Part shown: piece by piece, positions 21,555 to 33,084 of the stretch | How positions within the stretch are numbered: position 1 is the first letter of the stretch | Layout: every line of letters starts with the position of its first letter | NCBI RefSeq assembly: GCF_050624435.1 | Contig: NC_134540.1 | Location: 103,817,739 to 103,881,738, forward strand | DNA length: 64,000 nucleotides | Origin: Tenrec ecaudatus | Lineage: Eukaryota; Chordata; Mammalia; Afrosoricida; Tenrecidae | Direction: 5' to 3' | Made by a program: the position numbers and the translations under genes | The notes under the pieces: model-generated | The model's input: the letters and a program-made list of their open reading frames with translations, nothing else | The model's database searches: none | What the model was told of the DNA's origin: nothing

Positions 21555-22306
21555 TTTGTGTGTGTGTGTGAGAGAGAGAGAGAGAGCGAGACAGAGACAG
21601 AGACAGAGAGAGAGAGGATTATTAAAGGCCCTGGTAACACTACTTCATCTTCTCCACATCCTGCTCTGCAGTCTCCTTGGCCCTTGTCGCTCGGATACCA
21701 AAGAGCCGGGCATTGGCACGGGCCATGCGGAGACTGGCGAAGGCCTTGAAGTCCTTCTCTTCTTGCGGGATGACCCGGGCTTTCTCCGTCTGGTAGACAT
21801 TTCAGATGGGCATCACAGGTCCAGTAAGCTGCGTGGCCAGTCTGAGTTCTTCTGCAGGGCTGTTTCCCTTTTGGGGGTGGGGGGTGTGAGTGCTTCCTGG
21901 GGAAGAGGGTGAGCTTGGTGCGGGACTCCTTCAGCCGCTGCACATTGGCCTGCAAGGACTCGGTGAACTTGTTCCGCCTCCCGGGTTCAACGGAGATGCC
22001 GATGGTGCGGGCCACCTTCTTGTGGATGCCGGCCACCCTCAGCTCTTCCAGGCTGAAGCCCCGGCCTGCACGAACTTCGGTGTGATAGCGCTCGGTGGGG
22101 TAGCGCATGATGGGCCAGATGCGGCCAGACGCAGGCCGCGGGGCGATACGGCAGGTTTTAGCTGTCTTACCTTGTGCCTGCGTATCGTCCACACGGACAC
22201 ACACCGATGCCAGTCCTTGTGGAAGTGGGGCTTCAGGATCATGCCATTCCGGCTGGGTGCATGGCTGCTTATGGGCCTCCTCCAAATAGAACGGCTGAGC
22301 AGAAAG
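21555..22306 (-). pseudogene. RPL13: RPL13 processed pseudogene, full-length retrocopy
   Basis: Retrocopy of the mRNA for large-subunit ribosomal protein L13. On the minus strand it starts with ctttctgctcagccg (a TOP-like 5' end matching the recalled RPL13 leader). The start codon is at 22262-22260, followed by [17 protein letters not shown]; after a frameshift, RIAPRPASG and [20 protein letters not shown] are in another frame, as far as LFPRK. A second frameshift ruins the C-terminal third, although E-Q-D-V-E-K-M-K and a TAG (21642-21640) are still visible. The usual protein has 211 residues. The tail is now GA/CA repeats. Perfect 11-bp duplications ctgcaattcca at 21544-21554 and 22307-22317 flank it. 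Intronless, hence L1-mediated. The open frame of 297 codons through it is not a gene. Confidence 0.95.
21556..21616 (+). repeat. (TG)n(AG)n microsatellite
   Basis: TG repeat followed by AG and ACAG repeats at the tail end of the RPL13 retrocopy. It probably grew from the poly-A tail region. Confidence 0.9.
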
Positions 22307-23531
22307 CTGCAATTCCACTCTTGGAAACAGTTTCCAAACATCTATTTGGATGTCTGACAACACCTCCCTCGTTGTTTTTCTTCGCCTCTTCTACATCATC
22401 AAATCGCTGTCCTTCCGTTGCCCTCTTCATTCACAGACACAAAAAGAAGTTGCACAGAGCAAGGTCAAGTGAGTCAGATGCGTGGGGCAAGAGTGGCATG
22501 CTGAGTTTTTTGCCCAAAAAATGGTGCACTGAGATGGCCCAGTGAGCAAGTACATTGTCGTGGCAAACTCAGTCCCTCGTCTGCCACAAATCAGGCCTTT
22601 TTTGTTGCAGTGTTACATAATCTTTTCGGAACCTCTAAATAGAGAGCTTGATGAACAGTCTGACCTGGTGGAACAAACTCCAAATGTACTATCCCTGTCA
22701 CATCATCAAAAACAAATGAGCATCATCTTCATCTCTGATGTCACCTGACAAACTTTTGGGGGCGAGGTGATGATGATGTCTTCCACTGTTTTGATTGATG
22801 TTTGCTTTCAGAGTCATAAGAATAGCACCATATCTCATCACCAGTAAGAACTTTGGGGGTGGGGGGAAGTCTGGGTTGCTTTGGAGCTGTTCTTTCCAAG
22901 CACAGCATCTTTCCCCCCGAAGCTCTTTTCCTTGTCAGTCAGACCCTAAGGTACACATTTTGCAGCGACCCTTCACATTCCCAAATTTTCCATTAAAATT
23001 CATGGATAGTTCAAGACAGTCCAAATAACTTCAATGGTCCCATCTCTTCAATGGTCTGATGTCGGTCTTCGAGCTCAAGTGCACAAATTTTGTTGGCATT
23101 TTCATCAATTTGGGAAGTTGACGGATGTCCAGAATGAGGTTTGTCATCAAGTGACATTTCATCTTTTTTGAAATGAGAAAACCACTCTTACACTTGAAGA
23201 TTTCCCGTAGCGCTGTCCTTGGAAGTGGTGTTCAACCAGAACAACAGTTTCTGCAGCATTTTTCCCAAGCAGGAAACAAAACTTCACAGTTGCATGCTGT
23301 TCTCTTAAATGGGCCATCACAAAAAACAACAACAACAAAAAAAACAAGGTTCGAAAGAAACTGTTTTTACAAAAAATTCACTGTGACCGGAGAGAACCTT
23401 CCCAGGCAATGCCCCCAGGTGCACTAACTCAGAGTGCATTTCTGTATGCTCTCCTAGCGGGAAAAATGCTTACTACAAAAGCCCCACCCAGTGGAGCATT
23501 TTTCAGGGTCTTGGGAGGATACCCCTTCATA

Positions 23532-24884
23532 TATATGCATATTTAAGCTCCACTGCTTTTACTTTTCTAGAGGATCTAGTCTAAGGCAATGGCTTTGGAG
23601 ATGAAGGAAGGAATTATGAACCAAGGAATAAGGACGGCCTCCAGTAACTGGAAAAGCCAAGAAAATGAACTCTCCCCCAACAGACTCCATAAAGAAGGAA
23701 AGAGCTCTGCTTCCCGTGCACACTGCACTTCTGACCTACGGCACGGCAAAGCGATAGATTTGTATTGTTTAAGCTGGCGTGCAGTAAGAGAGCAGCAATA
23801 CAAACCTAATGCAGTCCTTAGGAAAGAAATTGCTACACGTAAGCTGTTCTATCTGCTCTCGTCTTTGTTCCTAAGATATCAATGTGGGTGGGCCATGCGC
23901 TTTTCCAGAGGAGGGACTGGGGCGGGGGGGGGGGGGCCTGTTTCTCCATCTCCCACAGCATTTCCCCTAGAAGAGTGCAAGGCAAGTTGTGAACGGTCTT
24001 TTCAGGGAGTGGGAAAAATGGGTCAGGAGAAATAGTCCCAGTGACAATGTCTACTAAATTCTAGAAACATCATTTGGTTCTGTCTACGCAGCTCCCCCGG
24101 GGGGATTCTGCCAATGCCTCAAGCCCCTAGATAATCTTTCTAGAAGAGCTCGTCCCCTCAGGACCATCTCCACACTTGCCATACAAATACATGAGACTAG
24201 AGTTCCAGCCTGCCCACTTCAGAGTTATTTAATGACTGATAATGAGGCAAGTTAAGTAATTTTAAAAATCAGTCAACTTTTATGGATTGTCTCACGTGAG
24301 CAAACTATTTTAAAATTTTAACAGTTACTGTCTTCAAAATATTGAAAGCAATGGAACATGCATATAATGCAGCAAAAAATAAATATTTGTAAAGCCGAGA
24401 GTGAGCATGCACAGGAAGACCACTGTGTCCCATGGAGATGACCTGCTACATGCTTTCAAGTCCCCTCTCTCCATACCCACTGCCACTTATAGCCCTAACC
24501 CACAAAGTCTCTAACCCAGATAATAAGTCATGTCATCTCTCCCACCAGATTGCTACAGCAATCTCCCACATCTAGGCTGGCCTCTCTCCAACCCACTCTT
24601 CGTACAATAACCTGATTAGTCTTTCTGAAATACAAATCAGATCCAGCTCTTCTCCTGCTTTGGGCCTTCAGGATTGACTTTGCTTTGGGGACATTTCAAA
24701 CTCCTTAGCAGGGTTGCAGCACCCTGACTGACCTAGTGCATGTTGCCATCGCGACAATCTCTTGGTGTCCTCTTTCTTTCTCACTGGACAGGCCCTTTAG
24801 TGCCACAGTGTTTTGTTGAACAGATTAATGCTTCCCAACTCCAAGGTATAGGCACAGTCACTAAGACTGTGATAAGGACCGAGC
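23532..24884. other. Mostly single-copy DNA
   Basis: A G-run (13 G, 23924-23936) and a possible old repeat at 24580-24760 (ctttctgaaatacaaatcag, caaactccttagca) are the only structures noted. The frame 23589-24035 has no domain I recognise, is low in conserved features and runs into the G-run, so it is not called. Confidence 0.4.
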
Positions 24885-25105
24885 CAAAACCCACTGCCAC
24901 AGAGTCAATTCAGACTCACACGCGCTGCCTTCATGTCCATTCCATCCTTCCAGATAGAACTGCCCCTGTGGGTTTCTGAGACGGTAACTCTTGACAAGAG
25001 TAGAAAACCTCATCTTTCTCCCTTGAAGCAGCTGGTGGCTTCAAACTGTTGACCTTGTGGTTAGCAGCCCAACACACAACTATTGTGCCACCAGGACTCC
25101 TAATG
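24885..25105 (-). mobile_element. AfroSINE, full length
   Basis: 'gccaaaacccactgccacag', 'tagaactgcccctgtgggtt', 'gaagcagctggtggcttcaa' and 'attgtgccaccaggactcct'. Confidence 0.9.
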
Positions 25106-25685
25106 ACTCTGCAGAGGGTTGAGATTGTGCAATATTACAGGAACAGACAGCTCCATCTTTCACCTGCAGTACTCGGAACCACTATCCTTGCGGTGAGCAG
25201 CCCAATGCCTAACCCAGAGCCCTACCTGGGAGTTGTTCAGTGCACAAACTACAAAGCAATGAATGATGGTTCTCCATCGCCTAACCTTCCATTTGACAAA
25301 CCCAACTGGCTCACTTGCCTCTGTAGCTTGGCTCCAATCATACGGTCTGAACCAGCCTTGATTCTCTTTGGGAAGTCCTCCTTGACACCAAGTCTGGGGA
25401 ACAGAGCTTATCCAAACAGTGCTGAAACCAACATAGATAAGAACACATGAACCCTTGTCAGAAACAGGCAATGAGACCCCACCTTTCTGGCGACCAGAGC
25501 CAAGGGAGACTTCCCTTGGGATGTGAGCGTACACGCCAAGCTGAGTCCAAATAAGAGCCATCCCCTCCATATCAGAAACCATAAGGAAGAAGTGGCTATG
25601 AAGCAGCAAGGCCGACCAAAGGGATATGAACAAAAGGCAATCAATTGAAGACTAGGAAATGTGCAGGGCTAAGGGCCCTTATGAT
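25106..25685. other. Unassigned DNA with a SINE scrap
   Basis: 25145-25220 (agctccatctttcacctgca ... gcagcccaatgcctaaccc) is a degraded minus-strand SINE head. The minus frame 25160-25633 (157 codons) overlaps it and has no recognised domain. Not called. Confidence 0.4.
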
Positions 25686-25885
25686 TATGAACTCCCTGCC
25701 ATCGAGTCAATGGTAAATCATACCAACCCTGTAGAATAAGGTTGAACTGTCCCTGTGAGTTTCCAAGCCGGTAATTTTTTACAGAAGTACAAAGCTCCAT
25801 CTTTCTCCCCCGGAGCAGCTCGTTGTTTCAAACTGCTAACCTTGAGGATCGCAGCCCAATGCAGAACACTGCACTACCAGAGTAG
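25686..25885 (-). mobile_element. AfroSINE
   Basis: 'atgaactccctgccatcgag', 'aactgtccctgtgagtttcc' and 'cccggagcagctcgttgttt' with head 'gaacactgcactaccagag'. Confidence 0.85.
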
Positions 25886-26804
25886 CATGTGGTGTAGGTC
25901 ATATCTTACTCCTCACATGCAGCACAGGACCAGATAGATCATCTTTTCTGCTCAGTAAGTGGCAAGTGAGAGACTATATAGGCCTCTGAGTCGCTAAATG
26001 AGAAGCCCAGGGGGATGAAGTTTGAATTGGGCCTTGAATGTCAGCTCCATTCGGGTTAACTGAGGAGTGGACTGAGATCATTGAAGGGAGTGAGCAAGGA
26101 AGTTATCAACCCAATTAGGAAGACTGCATCTATCATCGAAACTGCCAGCCTTCAGGCCACAGCTCTGTTGAGTTCAGCCCACACAGCGGGTGTCTTTTAT
26201 TTTTAATTAGATGCCACATTTAAGAATCAGAAGAGTTCACATAAACCCTCAGACAAGCTGTCAGCATAGGCGCACATGCCCACATGGCAAGAGCAAGCTG
26301 GGGAGGAGTTTCTCTTTTTATGAGACGTCACTACTCCCGGGCCCTCCGCACTCACTCCCACCACCTGCCTGGCCCAGGGGCCTTCTCCTGTGTGTGGTCC
26401 CCAGAGCTCTGAGGTTGGGAACCACGAAGGCTGGCTAGGTTACAGAGGTAAGGAAGCCTAGCAGGGGATTGTTTCAGTCGCCGATTGAGTGCTCAGGAGC
26501 TACTGATATTGTCTCCCTTATCCCATAACCATTAATAAAATAGAGATGGAGCTAAACCAACAGTGGAGGGGGAGAATGGAGACAGATTTCCATTCTGTAA
26601 ATGGACCAATGTATTCAACACCTTTGGGGGAGAGCAGAACCTAGTTTACTTCTCATAAGCTGAGCTTGACCGGCTCCCCTCCTGCTGCTGCAGGTTACAT
26701 AGAGCTGCAAAAGAGGCATGCGGCAGCCAGCAGTGCTAACCACTCAACATCTCTAATCCTCCCTTTCTGAGGGCCGGAGAATTGTACTTCCTCTTCAAAG
26801 TTAG
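25886..26804. other. Single-copy-looking DNA
   Basis: No transposon recognised. Words near 26030-26140 resemble old degenerate repeats only weakly. No coding call. Confidence 0.4.
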
Positions 26805-26960
26805 GCGTGTCTAGTGGCGCAGTTCAGCTGCTGTGAGAAAGATAGACCATCGGAATCTAGCCTATGGTTCTGTGGTGGAAAGACCTGGTAATCTGCCCCA
26901 TAAAGACCTGACAGTCTAGAAACCTCTAAGGGACTATCCTCTATGCCATGTCATTATCAG
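26805..26960 (+). mobile_element. Degraded AfroSINE
   Basis: 'tctagtggcgcagttcagct', 'gacctggtaatctgccccat' and 'gtctagaaacctct' keep the order of the SINE with many changes. Confidence 0.5.
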
Positions 26961-27604
26961 CTGAAAATCGACGTGATGACTTTTAGTAACAACGGGTGAC
27001 TTGCCTGGGTCATTGAAATGTGAGCCCCAAAGGGACGCAGCAGGAACTAGAAAGCATGAAAGAGTAAGTCCCCACAGTCCCTTCTTGGGCATCGATGCTC
27101 TCAGGCAGGAGATGTTGGGCATGTGAAGAGAGGACCTTCCTTGGTCCTTCTGGGTCCTTGTGTGATGGCAATCAGCAAATCCCCCTGGACACGCAGCATG
27201 CGTTAGAAAGACACTTCTGCTTTGTTAAGCTACTGAAATGCGGGGGTTGTTTGAAATCCTGTGGTATCTTTTATTTAAGCATATGGTAGGTTTGGTTTTG
27301 ACATTCTCTATCAAAGACTCTGCTCTTCAACCAGAGTTCAAGCTTTCGCTTTGTAACTCCCTTTTTATCGTTGTAGTCGGGAGCTGTCCTGTTGGCTCTG
27401 CCTCCCAGGGACCGTGATGCAAAACAGAGCCCAGCATTGTTGAGCCAGAGGCCCCATCCCAGATGCAGGTACATTGTGACTTACTGCTGTAGCCTCTGTT
27501 CAGCCCAGCTCACCTCGGGCCTAACTCTTCGTGCTGACTCTGCTTTGCCAAGCATTCGACCCTTCTCCAAGGATAGATCTCACCCAACAAAAGAACCAAG
27601 TTGG
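26961..27604. other. Unassigned DNA
   Basis: No gene or transposon recognised. Several short frames on both strands, none with a motif. Confidence 0.4.
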
Positions 27605-27748
27605 ACCATCACTGCTTCTAAGGAGCGTTCCACTTCTTCCAAGATAGATTTGTTCATTCGTATGGTAGCCAGTGGTCTAGTCAATATTCTTTGCCAGCAC
27701 CATCATCCAAATGCATCAAATCTTTGATCTTCCTCTTTATTGCATATA
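27605..27748 (-). mobile_element. RTE fragment (C-terminal coding region)
   Basis: 'ccacttcttccaagatagat', 'tcaatattctttgccagcac' and 'aatgcatcaaatctttgatc' match the minus strand of RTE shared with 8.5 and 57.7 kb. Confidence 0.8.
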
Positions 27749-28019
27749 TTAGGGTTTTTCGAAATAACTTACTAGTGGCTTTGGGTTAAGTTGCTTTCTG
27801 ACAGCGTTTTTGCTCAATTTTGATATCACTTCAATAATAGCTAACAAAGGCCAAGTGTGACTGTAAAATTAAGCCTTAAACTTGCATTTCATTCTAATTT
27901 GTACAACATCCATCTACCTACCATCATGATGTGACCCTCAAAGAACGCTGAGCTTGCAATCACTCTTCTCCCCACCGAACACTGAGCCTGTGGGACTCCA
28001 GAGAAACCATGAAGCAGCA

Positions 28020-28215
28020 GAACTGAGACACACTGCCATCTAGCCGGTGCCCACTGAACCTATAGAACAGGGTAGAACTGTCCCTGGGAGTTTCTGAGCC
28101 TATAACCCTTTAAGGGAGTAGAAAGCCCAGTCATGCTCATGCAGGCAGATGGTCTCGAACTGCTGACCTTGAGGCTAACAACCCATAATTGCTACACCAC
28201 CAAGGCTCCTCGAAC
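28020..28215 (-). mobile_element. AfroSINE
   Basis: 'cacactgccatctagccggt', 'gtagaactgtccctgggagt', 'gatggtctcgaactgctgac' and 'gctacaccaccaaggctcct'. Confidence 0.85.
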
Positions 28216-28379
28216 TGGAACTCTAACCCACATTCAAGACTTCCTCCCCGCACCCTACCCCGCCTCCCCCGACCAACTCACATCACAAATAATGAATTCC
28301 AGGGTGAGGGGGTCGGGGTGGGGGGACTACATTTCCATCTCATTTCTATTCACCAGCACCCTATAGTTAAGGTAGTAAA

Positions 28380-30010
28380 GCTAGCATAAGAACGAAAAGT
28401 GCTTTAAACTAAATTACAGTAATGTATCGCAAAGCTTTGCACAACATTACAAATCGCTCATTGAAGCAAGGCAGTTTGTTTACAGGGTAAGAAAGCATAT
28501 TTTCCTGCATCGTATAGCAGTGCAGCTGGTAAGCGGAGCCATGGAAATAAAGGAGAGGGCGGGGGCACTGGCAGGAGCGAGCATAGCCTCCTTTCTGTAT
28601 AAGGAGTAGGCCCTAATGAAATTGTATTTGGGCCCTATTCCCATCCTCCTGAGAAAATTCCCCTGGGGTTTCCCATTTGAATCTTGGGTATATTTATGAA
28701 GATCAAAGTAATGGCTTTTTAAAATTAATTACATGAATTTGTAGCTCAACAACACTGAGTGAAAGGCGGGTGTTGCACCCCACGACTTGTCCCAGCTGTA
28801 GATTACACACATCAAAAGCCCGGGACTCGCATGAGAGCTGGTTCCAGAGGCTGCATCAGCCTCTGAGCAGCCACGACTGACGTGGAAAGAGTGCAGAAGA
28901 TCAGTCCCCAAAGTTGTTGTGACAGCTTAATTGTATTACAGTGTTCAGATAATTCCCATTTATTTGGTCTTTTCCTCTGAGCAAAGGCTGGACCCCCAAG
29001 CACGGCTATTACCAGGAGAATTAAGATTCACACCTTTGATGGCGCTTCCCTCGCTTCCTAATTCAGCCCGGCTCCAAAGTGCTGGTAATCGGCTCCTCAC
29101 CGAGCAGTACTTGCGCTTCGCCTTCGGGCGTGCTGAGAGGAGACAGCAGCTAACTAATTGCAATTAAAATCTGCCACGTGAGTGGAAGAGAATAACATAA
29201 ATTAATCAGTACATTAGCAGAATTACATTTAAATGTTCAAACGCGCCTTCCACATAGTGGGACATTTTAAATTATAAAGCAAAGTACTTCATTATGGATG
29301 CTGATATTTTAATGAGCAAATGTGATGTTTGTTAAATAGGAGTGCAATATAGAGACTTCCTTAAAATTAGCATCAATGATGCATTTTAATTCAAAACAAC
29401 AAGTTGTGGTCTATGTAATTCCTGCATATCTCAATGTGGAAAATTTTTTCTTTTTCTTTTTTTTTTTTTTGGCCTGGAGCTATGGAAACAGTTGAACATC
29501 TCATTCTCCGAAGAATAAATAATTTCAGCCGCACTAACTAGCACTTTATGTAAATTGTCAGATAAATCACAGTAATAAATACAGGTTTTAGAAGAACAGA
29601 ACAGTATGCTTAGCCTTAATTTATTCAATCATCAATTCATGTAGACTGAAGCTAGGGAACATGAAAGATTAAAAGTACCCAGCTAAACGACACAAAGCCA
29701 AGGGGGAAACGGGTTTCACGGCCCCACGGAGAGATTCCAGAATAAAGGTCTCCATCCAACCGAACAAAAATCTTTACTCTGGAAATAACTCTTTGGTGCT
29801 TGCAGAATTTTTTTAAAATGAATTAAAAATTGCTTTAAGTTAGTTCCCAAGTCAAAGTTTCATGGTCAACATACAAAGACCTCCTTTTCAAACACACTGT
29901 CCAGGGCTGAGTCAAATTGTAGTTTTAGTTTGTAAATGTCACTGTCAGCTTAGGGTGTTGGAAGCGCAGATGCTGAGCTACAAATGATAAAGACTGGCCT
30001 ACGTTTGACA
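28380..30010. promoter_or_regulatory. Candidate conserved noncoding / enhancer block
   Basis: About 1.6 kb without any recognised transposon, flanked on both sides by SINEs. It is rich in homeodomain-type words: taactaattgcaattaa (29151-29167), attaatcag, ttaattgtatta. It has an E-box cacgtg at 29175-29180 and a palindromic atcaatgat near 29372. No coding frame of note. This is typical of developmental enhancers under constraint, but conservation itself cannot be seen from one sequence. Confidence 0.4.
29447..29470 (+). repeat. T-rich run
   Basis: Pyrimidine run of T with three C interruptions, inside the repeat-free block. Not attached to a recognisable retroposon. Confidence 0.85.
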
Positions 30011-30044
30011 TGTGATTCTTGTCACGGCTCTCTCTCTCTCAAAA

Positions 30045-30200
30045 AAACCCACTGCCATTGCGTTGACGCCAATTGAAAGCAACCCATAGGACAGGGTAGA
30101 TCTGCCCTCTGTGTTTCCGAGACTGTAACTCTCTGGGGTAGATAGCCCGGTCTTTCTCCATCCGAGAGACTGGTGGTTTCGAATTGCCAAACTTTGGGAC
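30045..30200 (-). mobile_element. AfroSINE
   Basis: 'aaacccactgccattgcgtt', 'ggacagggtagatctgccct' and 'gagactggtggtttcgaatt'. The head is missing. Confidence 0.85.
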
Positions 30201-30593
30201 CTCGGCCCACCTTGTCTTAGGGGATTCTGAAGTAGGAATCTTGGTAACAGCAAAGTCGAAGGCTCAACCCCACCAGCCATTCCATGGGAGAAAGATGAGG
30301 CTTTATCTGTTCCCACCAAGATCTAAAGACTTGGAAATCGTACATAAGTTCACCAAGAATCGATTCAGTGGAAGTGAATTTGGTTTGGGTATTTTACCCA
30401 CTGGTCACATTAAAATGAAAGCAGCACCTTGTTCCATGACACCTTTTTTTTTTCACCTCCCCTCTAAGCCCCACCACAGATCTGAACTAACATGTCCTTG
30501 TTGTGCACGTTGTGGCTCTTATTTAGCCAACAACACACAATCACATCTGCTTTTCCCCTGGGTTTCTGGAGTTTTCTTTTTATAGCTCAAACA
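30201..30593. other. Unassigned DNA
   Basis: A T-run at 30444-30453. No gene or repeat recognised. The 133-codon frame from 30184 begins inside SINE sequence and has no motif. Confidence 0.4.
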
Positions 30594-30722
30594 AAACCAA
30601 ACTCACCGCCATCAAGTTGCTCCTGACTGACCACTAGTGACCCCATAGGACAGGGTAGAACAGCTCCTGTCTGCTCCTGAGACTGTAACTCTTTGAAGGA
30701 CTAGAAAACCTCACCTTTTCAC
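30594..30722 (-). mobile_element. AfroSINE 3' part (left arm of inverted pair)
   Basis: 'actcaccgccatcaagttgc' to 'gaaaacctcaccttttcact'. Its 5' half has been replaced by the next, opposite copy. Confidence 0.85.
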
Positions 30723-30725
30723 TAT

Positions 30726-30895
30726 GGGAGCCCAGGCGGCATCGTGGATTAAGCATGTAGCTGCTAACTGTAAGATCAGCAGTTTGAAACCACCGAATCC
30801 GAGGAAGATGGATGAGGCTTTCTATTCCTGTAAATAGGTACAGTCTCAAAGCCCACACGGGTTGTTCCACACTATGGGATCACTGTGAGTAGGAA
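30726..30895 (+). mobile_element. AfroSINE (right arm of inverted pair)
   Basis: 'gggagcccaggcggcatcgt' to 'gatcactgtgagtaggaatc'. It lies only 3 bp from the oppositely oriented copy, so a transcript could fold on itself. Confidence 0.88.
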
Positions 30896-31374
30896 TCATC
30901 TTACGCGTCTGCTCTCCCTGTCTCTGTCCTTACCTCCCTCCCTTTCTGAAGGCCCTTTCCAGAATATAACCATCCCTGAGCCTCTCCTCTCCTCTCTTAG
31001 CGTCTCTACTAGCAAGTTTTTCTGTGTGGTGGTGATGTGACTCCGCCTCCGTCAGGAGAGGTAGGGTATGACTTAGCCATCTGACCTTTTACAGTGTTTT
31101 CCTTTGCTTCTACAATAGCAGCCAATGGTGTCTACCTGCCTCTGCTCTGCACAGTATCGAGTCTGGAGGGAGGTAAAAGAAAGTCCTGCTGACCGACTTC
31201 CAAATTTCAGCTGGTGGAAATCTCATGGGTCACCATTCTCCAATCCATCACCATCGCCTGAGTATGGAACAGGGACTGCCAGAATTTTATTCCATCCTAA
31301 ATTGGGTCACCGTGCATGGTCAACCACAGCCAACAGTAACAACATTGTAAAGATACCTCCTTATCACACTCAAA
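30896..31374. other. Unassigned DNA
   Basis: Pyrimidine-rich 30905-31005. A degraded SINE scrap may lie at 31190-31330 (cagctggtggaaatctcatg), but it is too diverged to assign. Confidence 0.35.
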
Positions 31375-31490
31375 ACCAAAGTCCCTGTCAAGGAGTCGAT
31401 TCTAATTCATAGCCATGCTATCTATAACTGGTGGTTTCCAATGGTGAGCCTGGCAGTTCGTAAATTCCCTACCAATACTCCACCTCATCC
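31375..31490 (-). mobile_element. AfroSINE, degraded
   Basis: 'aaccaaagtccctgtcaagg', 'ataactggtggtttccaatg' and 'ggtgagcctggcagttcgta'. Confidence 0.65.
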
Positions 31491-31547
31491 GATTCCAAGT
31501 GAATTAAGGACACTGAGTCCCAGGCTGGTGGAAATCGGTAGAGATCG

Positions 31548-31785
31548 CCATAGGAGTCCATGTAGGCAACTGCTAGCTGTGAGGTCGATGGTGAAAAACA
31601 CCGGTGCTTCTCTGGGAGAAAGAGGCTCTCCACTGCTGTAAAGAGTTACAGTCTCAGACACCCGCAAGGGCAGTTCTACTCAATCCCATAGCGTTGCTAT
31701 GAGTCAGAATCAAATCGATGGCAGTGAATTTGTTTTGCTTTGTTTGGGATTATTATGAGTCCGAATCGACTCAACAGCAGTGGAT
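31548..31785 (+). mobile_element. AfroSINE plus repeated 3' end
   Basis: Near-complete copy 31548-31740 (gagtccatgtaggcaactgc ... ttgctatgagtcagaatc). 31748-31785 repeats the last segment (attatgagtccgaatcgact). Confidence 0.85.
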
Positions 31786-32814
31786 TTTGGATCTATTATG
31801 TCTTGTTCTGTTTTTGTTATAGTGAAAATCTTACCGGTTGCTTGGCCTATGAACATAGTGGCCAACTGACCACACCTAAATGGTCTCCATTCAGGACTGG
31901 GTCTAATCTGAACAAAGAATCAGAAAGGAGTGAAGGACTATCCGTCCACAGCTCCCATCAGGGTCATATTGTATCAGGCCAGGTTGGAAGGCAAATAGCA
32001 CAGTGAGCTCGAACGCATTCATGCCTGCCTTCAGGAACATATTTCTATGTATAAGCTACGCTTATTTTCTTACATTTTCATATCTGTAAGATAATACATA
32101 TTTCAAGAAATAAAGTAACTACACTCGTCACATAATTTTATTCAGTTTACTAATCAGTTTACAAATGCCAAAAGTAACACGAAACAGGAAGGAAAACCCA
32201 AGCTAAGAATGCTTCCTGCCTAGTAACTTGAACACAGTTGCCCGTGCGTGCTGGTTTGGGCTTGCTAATGCTGCATCATTTCCCCATGAGACTATATTTA
32301 TTATGAACTCCATTTCTCACCAAGCAAGAAATAATATTGAGCAAGGACAAAAATAAGTCACAGAAAAATCGAAAACACATCAGTCCTGGTGCCGTTTCTC
32401 TTTTCTCATCTCTCCAGTGGAAATAATCCCCAAAAAAGACTCTGTGTGTTACAGTAAGCAAGTCAACACAGGGAGGACTAGCATGTGATTCCCTTTGCAG
32501 GGCCTGTGGGAGTGCCCAAGAAGAGAGGGCCACGAGTGTCAGACGGGAGTGATAAACTGGTACCCTTGAGAAAACGTAGGCAAGTCACAAATGAGACATA
32601 CGAATAAGAAGCTTTTGTTGAGGAGTGTTGAGGAAATAAAGCTTCTGGAAACCATTTTATTTTAACTTCTTAATCACGCTTTTGTGAAGAGAGTATAATT
32701 CATTTTCTCCTCTCCCCACCCAGCACCCCAGGAGTAGGTATTGAATTCAGAAAACAGGAGAAGCTCTTTGATCCAGCACATGATTGAGGAGAAAGGCTTT
32801 TTCCGAGTTTCACC
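31786..32814. other. Single-copy-looking DNA
   Basis: No transposon recognised over about 1 kb. No coding call. Confidence 0.4.
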
Positions 32815-33010
32815 TGAGGAACCGTGGTGGTAGGATGGGTGGGCTGCTAACCAAGAGGGCAGCAGTTTGAAACCAGCAGCTTCCTGAGAGAAAGAGGAGG
32901 TTTTCTGCATCTTTAAAGAGTGACAGTCTCAGAAACACACGGGGGTAGTTCTTTCTGTCTCTTAGGATCACTATGATTCTCAATGGAAGTGATGGTAGTG
33001 AGAGTGGTGT
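32815..33010 (+). mobile_element. AfroSINE
   Basis: 'gaggaaccgtggtggtagga', 'tgggctgctaaccaagaggg' and 'agtctcagaaacacacgggg'. The 3' end is diverged. Confidence 0.8.
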
Positions 33011-33084
33011 GTTCTGCCTGTCCAGGCAGTAATATTTTATTAATGAGGTCCTAAATAGGCCACTTGTGGGAATGTCTTGGGCAT

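Larger units (their letters stand above)
21421..23529 (-). mobile_element. Mariner transposon (type B) interrupted by RPL13 retrocopy
   Basis: The ends are inverted repeats: caaggggtacccctccaaaa at 21421 and ttgggaggataccccttca at 23511-23529, each next to TA (21419-21420, 23530-23531). Minus-strand frames keep transposase text: FCFLLGKNAAETVVLVEH (helix-turn-helix region), DKPHSGHPSTSQIDEN (family form DPRSGRPSTS..DEN), then CHDNVLAH and LALCNFFL, where the second catalytic Asp is now Asn. Subtracting the 752-bp retrocopy and one 11-bp duplication leaves 1346 bp, the usual mariner length. Frameshifts make it inactive. Confidence 0.9.

Noticed and set aside
21470..22363. 297-codon open frame on the minus strand, the longest in the window
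   Set aside because: Its middle part is RPL13 protein sequence, but the start and C-terminal parts of RPL13 are in other frames, and both ends of the frame are mariner DNA. It is an accidental opening through a processed pseudogene.
23589..24035. 148-codon frame
   Set aside because: No motif and it runs through a G13 run.
25160..25633. 157-codon minus-strand frame
   Set aside because: No domain and it overlaps a SINE scrap.
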